From contig OX419759.1 of the NCBI GenBank assembly GCA_948567375.1, positions 40,080,593 to 40,144,592 on the forward strand: a DNA stretch of 64,000 bases, given 5' to 3'. This document shows positions 12,990 to 24,336 of this stretch, one piece after another. Both the position numbers and the translations under genes were made by a program. A model generated the notes under the pieces. That model was given only the letters and a program-made list of their open reading frames with translations, did no database searches and had not been told where the DNA came from. Positions within the stretch are counted from its first letter, which is position 1. Every line of letters begins with the position of its first letter. This DNA is from Lunularia cruciata (Eukaryota > Streptophyta > Marchantiopsida > Lunulariales > Lunulariaceae).

Positions 12990-14730
12990 AGACAACGTAT
13001 CCAATGATCTTGGTTCTTGTGACAAGTGCTTACTTAATATTGTTGAGTAGACCACAATGCACTCTTTAATTATAACTACAAATACAAGCATTCCTTTGGG
13101 GATACAAAAACTATCACCAACACTAGTCATGCTATGCATTGCAAATGAAACAAGAGTAAAAGCCAATGGAGAGTACAAGTTGTAGCTACACTTAGGGGGG
13201 AAATCATCTTCCTCATTTACTACAGTATCATGGATATGCTATCAACTCTATAATTCCTACAATTTTTGGTGTACTTTGATTAGTCCAGAGAGACATCATA
13301 GCTTCTTGGAAAAGAAGCCTGTCATTTTGCAAAAAGGAAAATTGTACAAAGCTCCCATTCTACAAGGACATACAATAGGAATTCAATTGAGAGGATAAAC
13401 AAGGAGTGGTTTTATAGAAAGCAAACCCTTCTTGAGATAATTTTTGATGATATTAAGTCACACATCATTATTTATGCATTATGTAACTATGTCACTTAAA
13501 ATATTTTTTCACACACATGTGATTTGTATCAAATCAAAAGATATCACCACTCATTAAACCAACAAAATTATCAACAATTTAAAGTTGAAGAAGATCAGAT
13601 TGAGGGTGAGAAAGAAACTACATTTTTCAAAATAGACCAAGTTGAGCTATTGTCATCCTCCTTGGAATCTCCATTGCAAATAAATTCCATGAACTTAGAA
13701 TTGGTACAAGTGAAGTGAAAAGTATGTTAGATATTAAGGAATGCAAGTGCAACCCAATTTCCATTGTAAGAAGCCTTTTCTAGGGATAATTTTTGAGATA
13801 ACATTGTGTACAACTACACAAAGTTGCTTGGCATTAATCCCAACAAGTCTCAACATCATATCCAACTATTCGAAAAGGATATATTAGTTAGAGGGAAGCC
13901 GTATTGATTAAACCCTAATTACAACCAGTTGGTTGGAGCAGCAATATACAAGCTTCTAACTTGTAAGTTCACATACCTAGTCAAGGAAATAGAGTGGTTT
14001 TCACCAATGCTAGTATTCTAAGGAAGAACATGAAAAAAGAAAGATCCATGTAGACTTTAAGAAATTAGATACTTAGCACTATGCTAGATCCTTTCTAAAT
14101 TGCATTTCCAGATAAATTTCTAGATGTGGTAACCAAATCTCACTTATTCTACTTCATAGGTGGATTCCACTTCATGTTAAGATTTAAAACTTAATAGTCA
14201 TAGCACCAAAAATAAGCATACAACTACATTTATCACCACATAGGATACATGTGCATATGAAGTTATGCTCTCTTAAGTCTTCAAAACACCTCTACTACTT
14301 TCTAAAAGTACATGATGAATACATTCTCCTACATAAAAGACAAGGTAGAGTTATACTTGACAATTTTTTCACCAATAAAAGACATATTTAGACATATTTG
14401 ATGTAGCATAGAAAGCATGTAGGCTAGCACAAATCTCTTAATCCAAAGATATGCATGTTGGTAGCAAAGTGCAATCCTTTATTATGATATCTAGTGTTTG
14501 AAGAAGGAATGACTATTATTATTGAAAAATAGATGTAATCAAGATGATCAAGTTGCACACTAATATGAAAAAGATAAGATGTTTCTTAGGATGAATAGGA
14601 TACTATTGTTGCTTCATAACATATGTATAATCATCAATAGTTCTCATTGCACTCCTTCAAGTACAAAAAGAGTATAAGTGGACTATAGTTCAAAAGTACA
14701 TTTAATATACTCAAGATACAACGCCCATTG
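12990..14730 (+). pseudogene. Decayed Ty3/gypsy pol (protease trace and reverse transcriptase)
   Basis: Reading + strand frames through many stops and shifts gives a reverse-transcriptase pattern in the right order. At about 13.82 kb there is LLGINPNKSQHHIQ, followed by a PYxLNPNY block and then EIEWFSPML. Near 14.03 kb comes HVDFKKLD, at 14.1-14.2 kb a FLDVVTKSHLF block, near 14.2-14.35 kb an IAP block and an eroded active-site area, and at 14.44-14.62 kb a LNPKxC block followed by CFLGxIGYY. A possible protease trace with ANETRVKANG lies near 13.1 kb. No integrase or LTR was recognised. The relic is old and non-functional; its end is cut off before the CC element at 15.4 kb. Confidence 0.5.
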
Positions 14731-15377
14731 TAACTAGCCTTGACTGCTCAATTTTTTTTGTATGGATGCTTACAAAGCATACATGCTCATGGTGTAGTTA
14801 CTTTTAGAATCAAACAAAACTTAGCTTGTGGTGTTCTAATTAGCAACTATATTATTAAAAATGGTCCATGGAGAATTATATTGGTTGGAAGTGGATAATA
14901 TCTTATGCCAATATGTAGAGGGGAAGTGTATCCCTAATAGTTTATAGCCTATAAAGATGAGGCAAGAAGCAACTTGTAAGAGACCTTACAATAAAGAATA
15001 TATATTTTACCAAGTATTGTGCCCAAATGGTGAGTTAGGATGCTCACAACTTTGTAAGAGTTTGCAATGTATGCTAGAGATCTAAAAAGATAAAACAATG
15101 TCCAACTATCCAACATTTGCAATGAAATCAGTTTAAAACTGGGAAATAGATTATGTTTGTCTAATTGATCTATGAGCCAAAGGATTGAGTCATCAACATA
15201 TTGTTTGCTCCTTTGCTCTGTAATTCTTGATTAGAAAATCAAGCCAAAGGAATCTTGTGTTTGATGTGAAGAACTGCAACTATCTTGGGAGATATAGGAT
15301 GTGATATCTTGTAGAGGGGCTCTTTTATCCCTTAAGAACCTAAAAGAATCCTTATCACCTCAAGGATAGATGTCCAA
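14731..15377. other. Spacer, probably unreadable remainder of the gypsy relic
   Basis: No domain can be read on either strand. The position directly downstream of the RT relic suggests RNase H or integrase DNA that has decayed past recognition. The right boundary is the target-site flank TCCAA of CC element copy 2. Confidence 0.35.
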
Positions 15378-15908
15378 TGTGGTACCCACATATTCTTTTT
15401 TGAGTAGGTTTAAGGGGATTTTGAAATAAGAAGTGTATAGTTGAAGGAGAATTGAGCACGAAGGATGGAAGAAAGAAGAAGATTCATGTTTTTCTACCAA
15501 CCCAAAGAAAGTTACCTCGGGTCAGTAATTGTCAAGACTTGGACTGGATCTGTTAGATTTCAACCTGGAGTAAGGATACTTCATCTTGGGGTGATCAACC
15601 CGATGCAAAGATAATGTAACAACTTTGCTTCAAGATTGCAAATTCAAGATTGTACCACACACAAAATGGACAAGGCACGAGTGGGAGAAATTGACAATGA
15701 CAAGAAAAGTGCATGAAAAAGGTGTGATTTCTTGGTAGACAAGCATTTGAAGAATGACTGAGAAACGTTGGACTATAAAGTCAGAATTCAAATCAATAAG
15801 GAGATGAATGACAAGTTAATTCCCTTTTCCATTGCAAAGTTGTCCTAAGGGAGACTAAGGGAGAGAAGTGGTAGTGAGTGAAGGTTTTTTGAATCTAGTT
15901 GGAGTTAG

Positions 15909-15913
15909 AAATG
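15909..15913 (+). repeat. Target-site duplication AAATG, left side of CC copy 1
   Basis: AAATG here is repeated exactly at 19688-19692 on the other side of the nested element. The two copies lie inside CC copy 2, so both the site and the boundaries are fixed by comparison. Confidence 0.8.
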
Positions 15914-16704
15914 TGTGACAACCCGGCAAATATCACTTTTGCGGTAATCGGGTAAGTAAAGTTCGTTCCCGTAGAGATACGAGTCAGAAATGTCCAAATA
16001 CAAAGTCAAACAGTAACAATGTAGTTCTTCTTGGTTGCATCTTTAATCTCTCAGGTAGAAACCACACCCAGAAGAGAGTAACAAGCACTGATTTGCAGTC
16101 TTGTCACAAATTAACACTCCATAATTACAACTCCATCAAATCTTTCCAAACAATCTTGATTGTGATGATTCAGGCTCTCCCAAAAATGGCACTTCACTGC
16201 AAAATGACTTCACCTCAGAATTGTGTTCCACCCTTCCATTGAAGGCACAACTTCCTTGATCAAAATTGCTTCACATCAACTTCGCACTGCACTCACAAAT
16301 GCAGAATACTACCAACACTACAATTCCTCTCAGATCTGTCAAGGCATTGCTTTGATTGCACTTCACTCAGGATCAAACATACAGAATGAAGATCAAGGCT
16401 GTGGAATCCAACATCCAACAAACACATTGACTTGCACTTCAAAATTCTTCACACACTCACAAACACAATCACAAAGTTGATACTCGGAATCAAGCTCAAG
16501 CAATGAGTACTGCTTCACAGCACTTTGCTTTATCTATTCTTAGAAATAATGAGCACTAAACAACATTTGACTGCGAATGCCACTCTTAAATAGTGAATCA
16601 ATCTAGAGTTCTAACAACTATACCGTTCTACAACAACTCTTCTAACCTACAGATCCGAAATGACAATGCACCTCTTCATATCTGCCTCTCAAATCTCAAA
16701 TTTG

Positions 16705-19279
16705 TTACTTATCCGATCCGATGTCTACTTTGTCCTTGGCTTTCAAACCCAAACCCGAAGTAACTTTACTTCCTAATATTCTGTGCTCGGGTTTCACAAC
16801 TTCTAATTCTTCTACCAAATCCAACAATTCTCTTTCTTGATCTGAAATTCCACTAGTGGGTAATCTATCTAACTCCTTATCTCCCGACCCACTCTTCTCT
16901 AATGTCTCCACTGGTAATTCCGAAGACATTTGTACTCCTATGTTATTTACTTTGGGTTTTGCTTGAACATCTTTCCAAAGCTTTTATATCTCTATTTTCA
17001 CTAAGTCTAATCTAATTGAAATGTTATCCTCTACTTCTAAAATCTTCTTGTCTACCCGAGTCCTTAAACTAATCAACAAGGCGTTCAAATCAATGTCTTT
17101 TACCTGTCTTTGCCTCGTCTCCTGCACCAACAATTTCAACTTCTGCAGTCTCGTCTCTTCAATTTGAATGTTGGCCTCTGTACTCAACATTGGATTCATC
17201 TAGAGGACAATCTCCTTTATTGGCTCCAACCTTGTCTTCCTTTCTTGTTCCCAATCTGCAAGCCAGTCCTCTTGCAAACCAACTGTGAAAGCCGGTGAAA
17301 GCCAACTCCTCCTTGAACTCGGCTTTCACCGACTCCTTCTCCTTCTCTTTCTGGACAACCTTCTCCTCTTGATTATGAAGTAACTCTTGTAATTGGTCTT
17401 CTTCTATGTATCGTGCCGCCAACTCTCGTTGCCAGAGTTGCTTCTTCTCCTCGACACTCTCCATCACTCTATCGAGCTCTTGATCCTTTGCAGCTACTCT
17501 CGCCATAGCATGGATTACTTCTACTCTTGAATCAGCAAATTGCTGCTTCAAGATCTCATACTCCGCTACTTGTCTATCCCTTGCTACGTCACTCTTCTTC
17601 ACAAGATCCTCTTGATAATTTACCTCTCTCTTTAGGTCTTCAATTACCTGACTTCTCACCACTGCCTTTGCTTGCAGCACTTCCCTTTCCTCCTCTCCTC
17701 GGGTTACACTCTTCTTCAACTCCAAGTTCTCTTCTTCTAATCGCGCTAATACTTGCAACACAGTTGTCACCTCTGGACATGTCAACTGCATCTCCCTCTT
17801 CTTGTACTCCAACCTCACCAACAATGGACACACAATTTCCTATAGGTACTCCACTCCATTTCTTGCACCTACTTTGTCCGGCATAGAAATCTCCCTCCTT
17901 ACCTCTTCTTCACCCGATACTCACCTTCTCCTCTATAGTCTTTGTATCGGAATTGATGCCTCACTTCCCGAGCTTTTGCTTACCTCATCTTTTGCTTTAC
18001 TCGGCCCCGCTTCACACTTCACCTTACATCTTGAGCAAACTCCTCGCTGTTCTACGATCTTCTTTTCTTTGGGCACAGTTACTTTGTCTTCCAACTGTGT
18101 ATGAACTTCTTCTTCTTCTGCTTCTTCAGCCAATGGAGCCGATGTCATTTCTCCCTCTTCATCACTATCGCTACTTGTATCCCCACTCTGCAGCGTTAGC
18201 TCAGGCTCTTCCTCATGTTCCAAGTCTTCAGTCTTGAGCTCGGCATCTCCTTTTGAGTCTTTGTCCTCCAACTCAATTACCACCATTCCTTGCCTCGGGT
18301 TGCCTCTCCGCGTCTTCCAAGGTTTCTTGATATCTTCGGCTTCACCTTGCCAACCTCTCTTCTTTGTCGTTGGAGTACTTGCTTCTATCTCCACGCTCTT
18401 ACCCGTCTTCATGTAGTAATCATCCGTGCTTTGGATTTGGAGAATGTACTGCTATTCCTCCACGTCGACTTCTCTTCTTAAGTCGGGATGGAAGTGAGAC
18501 ACCATTCTGTTTGCTCCGCCAAATTGAGCAAATTCAAGCCGAGGTAGAAATGTGCTGCAAATGGTACGATGTAGTGTAGAGGCAACTTATCCCGCAAATT
18601 CCACACCATCTATCTTGTCCTCCCATGGAAGCAGCTCGCCCAATTAATAGGTTCTCCTGCAAACAACTTATAGAAGAACACCGCTTGGTGTTTCATCACA
18701 TAAGTTGTTCTCTCCGGCTTCAAGATTGCCATGAGAGCACTCACAATCCCTCTCTTCACTGGATCCTTGTAACTCTCAACCTTATACCCATTCTTTGTTC
18801 TCTTTGAAGAGAAAGCGTCTCTCACCTCTTAAGTCTCTTGAGCTATCTCTCCTTTCCCCAAGAACGTGGCCCTACTCCGAGCCTGCCTCCTTCCCGAGTA
18901 CGAGTCTTGAATCCGATTCTGTCCAGCAAGCCAGATTTCCTCTCTTCCCTTCTTCCTCGGGTCCATCGAGACACTTACTCTTGATAGTTTCTGTCATGAA
19001 TCCTGGAAAGCTTACATTCCAGTTCCATGCCAGAAATGTGATCCGAAGTTGGCTCAAGACTTTGATCCTCGCTATTACGTCTAACCTCCAAATTGCATGA
19101 TTTCTCACTACAAATTCGGAGTTCTTCTTTCCTCCTCCCATCTCTTCTACTTTCTCACTCTCTCTTGATTTCACTCTCGCAACTTCTCCCTTGCGCACTA
19201 ACACGATTCCAACTTTATTTCCCTTCCCTTGATCACTTGCAAGACAACTTCTCAATGGCAAAGGAAAATTACTTAACAT
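16705..19279 (-). pseudogene. CC element protein, acidic coiled-coil, copy 1 (frameshifted)
   Basis: The likely start is the ATG at 19277-19279, because the same start followed by SN(F/S)PLPLRS is kept in copy 3; the end after VDIGSDK is at 16705, about 858 codons. Three zones can be read. The N-terminal zone (19.28-18.5 kb) is a globular domain with RRLDVIARIKVL-like, WTESDxRLVLG and AVFFYKLFAGEPINWA blocks. The middle (18.41-17.93 kb) is acidic and Ser/Glu-rich. The C-terminal zone (17.83-16.7 kb) is a long charged coiled coil with heptad-like LEEENLELKK and DLNALLISLRTRVD. A 2-bp loss near 18.87 kb and later stops break the frame. I do not recognise the family; the N-terminal zone loosely recalls plant transposon-associated proteins, which is only an impression. 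Confidence 0.65.
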
Positions 19280-19496
19280 TTCATTGTTGCAAGTTTGATT
19301 TTTATAGAGTTGCGCTTCTTCGTCTTCCGTCACTTTGAGTTTCTACCAAGAAATCACACCTCCTGCATGCACCTGTCACTGTCAAACAACCTTTGCGCGT
19401 ATGGGCTGCCGGTTTTTGAATGGTCCCTTCTTGAATTTCTTGCCCCGATGAAAGGTTGTTAGATTGTCTTCGCCTCGGGTTGAGCTCCCCGTGATA

Positions 19497-19604
19497 CGAA
19501 GACATTTTACTTTGAAAGTATGCTAACAGGGCATTTCCAAGTACTTCGCCTTATGACCCAAAGTCACTTTACTTTGGGTTTCATCCCAAAGACTCTTTTC
19601 TTTG
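19497..19604 (-). repeat. Three palindromic subterminal boxes, CC copy 1
   Basis: Boxes at 19587-19604, 19559-19576 and 19497-19514 fit the pattern CAAAGWAARRWGWCTTYG, each an inverted repeat of about 5-6 bp arms around a 6-bp core. They lie about 80-190 bases from the 5' end TGTGGTGCCC. The same three boxes with similar spacing occur in copy 3, so they are conserved. They could be protein-binding sites or regulatory hairpins. Confidence 0.55.
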
Positions 19605-19687
19605 CCTTCTTTGGCCATACAAGCGCAATACGACTTCTCTATACATTTCTTCTCCTTTATTTTGAAAAAAAAAATGTGGGCACCACA

Positions 19688-19692
19688 AAATG
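19688..19692 (+). repeat. Target-site duplication AAATG, right side of CC copy 1
   Basis: This is an exact match of 15909-15913. Immediately after it, CC copy 2 sequence resumes on the + strand. Confidence 0.8.
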
Positions 19693-22171
19693 CATGCCCA
19701 GGGGACAAGAAAATTATCTTTCAAAAGCGTAGCACAAAGGAGAGTAGATTGAAAGAAATCAAGAAGTGCATTACATTGGCGGTGAGGAACCCAATGATTA
19801 GGAGGTTAGACATTATGGCCCGCATCAAAGTTCTCAATAAACTTTGCATTACTTTCCTTGCATGGAATTGGAACTTGAGCTTTCCCAATTTCATGGTAGA
19901 GATAGCAGCCAATAAGTGTGTAGATGGGCCGACAATGGTAGGGAAAAGAGGAAATCCCGCTCAATGGACAGAGTCAGATTGGAGATTAGTGTTAGGCATA
20001 GAGAGTGGGGAAGAGCATGAGGCTATGTTCTTAGGGAAAGGAGAAGTTGTAGAAGAAACCCAAGAAGTCAAAAATTTGTTCACCTCAAAGCATACAAAGA
20101 ATGGGTACAAGGTGGAAACCTATTGGGACCCAATGTGGAGAAGTATTGTAAGTGCAATGATGGCATTGTTTAAATTTGAGTGCACCCACCTACGTTACAA
20201 AGCAACACGCAATGTTCTTTCATAAAATCTTTGCAAGAGAGCCAATTAATTGGGCAAAGTGTTTTTATTAGAGGACACAATATATGGTGCTGAATTGGAG
20301 GAGTTTGACACCACCGCATTACTTTGTTCCTTTTGTAGTGCACTTTTACCTTGGGTTGAACCTGCTGAGTAGCAATGAGAAGAAGAAGATAGAGTCTCAC
20401 TTTCATCCCAATTTGCATCAAGAAGCCAATGACAAGGAGAGACAATATATTTAGCAGTTGAGAAACAATGATGACCACTATGTGAGAACGGGACAGACTA
20501 GGAAGATGTCTGTACCCATGCCAAGAAAGAAGATAAGGAGCTGACCTGAGGTGCAAAGCTCTCCTGTACAGCCTTGTAAGTTAAGAAGGATTGGGTAGAG
20601 GGAAGGAAAGCAAATCCAAAATATTGCACCAAAAGAGGAGGTTGAATTGGAAGGTGAAGTAGAGTTTGTGTCGGAGGGCTCAGAGGAAGGAGAAGTGGAG
20701 TTAACCTTGCAAAGTGAAGAATCCAGTGAGGATAGTGAGGGAGAAGCCAAGGTGCAAAAAGATCAAGAGAAGGTGATTTCACTACAAGAAGAAATTGAGC
20801 AGCATGAGGAAGGAGAGAGAACTGTGGCCAAGTTGGTGATAGAAGAAGAAGGACTTGTGGCTGAGCCAAGGCGAGTCATGCAAGAAAGAGAAAGTTCAAA
20901 GGCGGCACATCACATCATCAATTTGGATGACAAGGAAAGTTCAAAGGATGACATGTCGTTGAGAGTACAAAGATCCCAACTTTGTAGTAAACATCGGATT
21001 TAAAAGAGAAGAGCAAGATTGACAAAATCCCTAAAGAAAAGGTATATGAGGAAGAAGGGTGTGAAGGAGTAGAGTACCTTTGAGATTTTGTATGTCTGAG
21101 GTTGATGTAGATAGATAAGAAGAAGAAAGAGATGCAGAGTAAGCATTCCAAGGTAAGGAATGTATTGCAGGTGTTGGAGAGATTAGAATCTGAAAATCTG
21201 AAGTTGAGAGAGAGTATGACTAGAGGAAAGGAAGAAAGAGAAGTGCTATAGGTAGATGCAGCATTGCAGAAGAAGAAAAATGAAAATCTGCAAGAGAAGT
21301 TCAAAAAGCAAGGAAGAGAGTTAGTAGTGAAAGTGAAGGAAGTCACACAAGAGAGACTTTGGGTAGAAAAGTTACAAGCCAAAGTACAATTAGAGCAAAA
21401 CAATAGAAATGAATTGGTTGAAGCTAAGGAGGAGGAGATCGATGCATTTTGATAGAAAGTAGAAGATAAGACAATAGCCTGGCAACATGAATTAACCAAG
21501 TGCCATCAAGAAGAAGAGAGGTTGAGAGATCTTGTGAAGACATTAGAGGCAAAGATTGACCTGTATTTGAAGGAGTTGGAGGATCGCATAGCAGAGTATG
21601 AAGAGGAATTGAAAGTGAGTAGAGTTGTGATGGAGGAGTAAAGACAAAAGAAGCAGTCAACAAAATCTGTTGAAGAAGCAATTGTAGAGATAAAGGTAAG
21701 GTTAACCACTAAAGCCAAAGTAAGAATGGAGGAATCAAGGCTACATGAGTTACAATTGCTTATGCAGGAGACGAGGCGTAAGAATGAAAAGGATAAAGAC
21801 TTGAATGCCCTGTTAATTAGTCTTAGAACTTGGATAGATAGAAAGATGTTAGATGTAGAGAATAATATTTCTATTAGGTTGGGTTTGGTTAAATTAGAAT
21901 TAGATAATCTTTGGAGTATTGTATATGTCAGAACCAAAGAAAGAGAGGTAGAAGTTCAAGTGACTTTGGATTTTTTATTTGAGACTTTAGAGAAGAGTGG
22001 GTTGCAAGATAAGGATGTAGACATGTTACCCATTCTTTAATTGGAGATCACAGTGAAGACATGCTAGAATTGGTAGAAGAATTGGAAGTTGTAGAACCCA
22101 AAGTACATGAGGTGAAGGGACTTTCCTTGGGTTTAGAAGCCAAAGTAGAAGTAGATATTGGATCGGAGTAG
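19693..22171 (+). pseudogene. CC element protein, copy 2 (5' part displaced, many stops)
   Basis: This is the portion of copy 2's reading frame to the right of the nested insertion. It begins within the N-terminal domain (AVRNPMIRRLDIMARIKVL at about 19.78 kb), continues through WTESDWRLVLG and NGYKVETYWDP, then an acidic stretch at 20.65-21.0 kb rich in Glu and Ser, and a coiled coil to 22.17 kb that includes DKDLNALLISLRTWID at about 21.8 kb. It ends after VDIGSE at 22171, matching the ends of copies 1 and 3. An open frame starting at 19602 crosses the insertion junction and is artificial. Stops and frameshifts make the copy non-functional. The N-terminal start region lies at 15.8-15.9 kb. 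Confidence 0.6.
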
Positions 22172-22480
22172 AAACAATTTTAAGATAAGAGGAGGCAGAT
22201 ATGAAGAGGTGCATTGTCATTTTGGATCTGCAAGTTGGTAGAGTTGTTAGGAATCGGTTTAGGAAGTTAGATAATTGCTGAAGGGCTTTTCCTATTTAAA
22301 GGTGGCATTTGCAGTGTGCTGTTGTTCAATATTCTTATTCTTGAGAATAGATAAAGCAAAGTGTTGTGGCGTCACTTGAGCTTAATTTTGAGTTTTGACT
22401 CTTTGTGTGTGTTTGTGAGTGTTGGGAGAAACTCAAAGTGCAATTTTGAGTGTTGGATGTTGGATTCTACATCTTTGATT

Positions 22481-22858
22481 CCATTTTTTGCATTTGATCA
22501 TGAGTGGATAGCATTGAAGCAATGCTTTGACAAATCTGAGAGGAATTGTAGTGTTGGTAATATTCTGCATTTGTGAGTGCAACATGGTGTTGAAGTGAAG
22601 CAATCTTATCAAAGGAAGTTGTGCCTTCAATGGAAGAGTAGAACACAATTCCAAGGTGAAATTGTTTTTCCATTTTGTATGTTTGGTCTTGAGTGGATAG
22701 GAATCAAAGCTATGCCTTGACAAATTTCAGAGGAATTGTAGTGTTGGTAGTATTCTATATTTGTGAGTGCAGCGTGGTGTTGATGTGAAACAATTTTGAT
22801 CAAGGAAGTTGTGCCTTCAATGGAGAGGTAGAACACAATTCCAAGGTGAAATTGTTTT
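22481..22858 (+). repeat. 189-bp tandem duplication in the 3' part of CC copy 2
   Basis: Units 22481-22669 and 22670-22858 share CCATTTT, GAGAGGAATTGTAGTGTTGG-like, GGAAGTTGTGCCTTCAATGG and AACACAATTCCAAGGTG blocks. Copies 1 and 3 have only one unit here, so the duplication arose in copy 2. The region is downstream of the coding frame. Confidence 0.75.
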
Positions 22859-23143
22859 ACAGTGAAGTAGCTATTTTTGAGAGAGATTGAATCATCACAA
22901 TCAAGTTTGTTTGGAAAGATTTGATTGATTTGTAATTATGGGTGTTGTGATTTGTGACAAGATTGCAATCTATGCTTGTGACTCTCTTTTGGGTGTGGTT
23001 TCTACCTGAGAGATTAAAGATGCAACCAAGAAGAATTGTTTGTTACTGTTTGACTTTGTATTTGAACATTTCCGGCTTGTATATTTGTGTGAACAAACTT
23101 TACTTACCTGATTACCGCAAAAGTGATATTTTGGGTTGTCACA

Positions 23144-24225
23144 TCTAACTTCAATTCCATATTAGCATTCAATTCATACAAACATACGAATAATCATAAA
23201 GACATAATTAGAATGAGGTGTTTGTTACTCTTCACAAAAAGATCATCCTTTATTGAAGGGACATGAACACCACCATATGCACAAAAATTGGTCTTGTAAG
23301 ATAAGATGGGATAACTTGATTTGTCAATATATTTGAATCCAAAACAAAATTGGGAACTCTTATCAAGTTCCTAGTAAATCCTTTCTTAAATCTTGGAGAA
23401 TCTTGTTCAAGATTCTAAAAGGATTGTGAAATTGAATCCTAGATATTGAGATATAAAGCTTCTTGAAGCCTTGTGGGTCTAATACAAAATATAAAGGCCA
23501 ACATTGGGATACATAACATTTAAAATTCATTGATAAGAAATCATCTAGCCAATCAAACAATGAAACAATGAAATATAAAGCTCGTAAGACCCAAAGAGTC
23601 AAAAGGCTAAAAACACAATACAAAAAACATGAAATGTGAGCCTAGGTAAGAGCCTGGGGCATCTGACCAATCTTTAACAAATTGGTCTAATGTAAAATAA
23701 TCTTGATCATATACTTATACCAATCAAATTCTTAGTATGTTCTCCAAAGGTACTCATTGGTCATCAAAGACTCTCCACATCTCCCAAAGGAAGCATTGAG
23801 GATTGAAGTTGCCATCTACATCTTTTAGACTGAATTCATGCATTACATAACCATTACATGAAGTAGTTTAAGTGGAGGGTTTCCCATATAGCTAATCTTT
23901 ACTTTATGGAAGAAGATTATGTCTTCCATTTTAGTGTTAGAGTTTTGCAATTCCCTAAAACTTTTGACATAATTGAATCATGCCTTTATATTATACATAA
24001 AAATTTATGATAATTGTATTATCCTACTCAAAGATCTATTAGACAGCTCTAATCTGAAATGAATAATGAGATTAAGTGTTTTTTTATACAATCCTCAATC
24101 TATATTGAAAAGATCCAATATAGATAAGATCAAGACAAATCTATTTCCAGAATATCACACTTAGATAGCTCCTAAGGAGACCTCCATGTTTATAGTTAAG
24201 GAACTTGAATTAAAAAAATGCAACT
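23144..24225. other. Gene-free spacer
   Basis: AT-rich DNA with no recognised gene or element. It begins with TCTAA, the right target-site flank of CC copy 2. Only small antisense frames such as 23363-23623 are present and they have no domain. Confidence 0.5.
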
Positions 24226-24336
24226 GCATAGAAAACAAGAAGGATGGGAAGACCGCATCAATCCATACAAGGGTGAGACAAAAGAAGTAAAGAGAGGCTA
24301 AGCCCCAATAGTATTGATATGAGAAATCTGATAATA
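24226..24336 (-). repeat. Dispersed repeat family R, copy 3 (reverse)
   Basis: Read on the - strand this contains CTATTGGGGCTTAGCC, CTTGTATGGATTGATG, CTTCCCATCCTTCTTG and CTATGCAGTTGC, in the same order as copies 1 and 2 but in opposite orientation and in unrelated flanks. Confidence 0.6.

Larger units (their letters stand above)
15914..19687 (-). mobile_element. CC element copy 1 (-), complete, nested in copy 2
   Basis: In its coding sense the element runs from TGTGGTGCCCACA at 19687 down to GGGTTGTCACA at 15914, a length of 3774 bp. It is flanked by perfect AAATG duplications and lies antisense within copy 2. The ends form a weak inverted pair: TGTGGTGCCC at the 5' end and TGTGACAACCC when the 3' end is read in reverse. 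I find no direct terminal repeats inside, and no reverse transcriptase, integrase or known transposase. TG...CA ends with a 5-bp duplication are what LTR-type integrases leave. The element could therefore be a very long solo LTR containing a reading frame, or a distinct non-LTR element using such an integrase. Confidence 0.8.
15378..23143 (+). mobile_element. CC element copy 2 (+), split by insertion of copy 1
   Basis: The 5' end is TGTGGTACCCACA at 15378. The first 531 bases align in order with the 5' part of copy 3 (46977-47450), including GGTGTGATTTCTTGGTAG at about 15703. The element then stops at 15913, where copy 1 is inserted, and resumes at 19693 up to the 3' end GGGTTGTCACA at 23143. 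Flanks are TCCAA (15373-15377) and TCTAA (23144-23148), a 5-bp target duplication with one transition. Without the insert the element is about 4.0 kb; the extra length over its sisters is a 189-bp tandem duplication near its 3' end. It is the most diverged of the three copies. Confidence 0.8.

Noticed and set aside
16223..16480. Open frame at the 3' end of CC copy 1 on +
   Set aside because: It lies in the non-coding 3' part of the element on the opposite strand and is broken in the other copies.
17527..18579. Several + strand open frames over the CC copy 1 region
   Set aside because: They lie antisense to the conserved coiled-coil frame, are Ser/Leu/Pro-rich as expected from reverse reading of Glu/Lys-rich codons, and are not kept in the same register in copies 2 and 3.
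15914..19687. CC copies 1 and 2 as a head-to-head inverted duplication
   Set aside because: The 5' part of copy 2 is found to the left of copy 1 (15378-15908), and AAATG flanks copy 1, so it is a nested insertion, not an inverted duplication.
19602..20225. A 207-codon + strand frame
   Set aside because: It starts inside the antisense 5' end of CC copy 1 and crosses the insertion junction at 19687-19692 into copy 2, so it is an accidental fusion.
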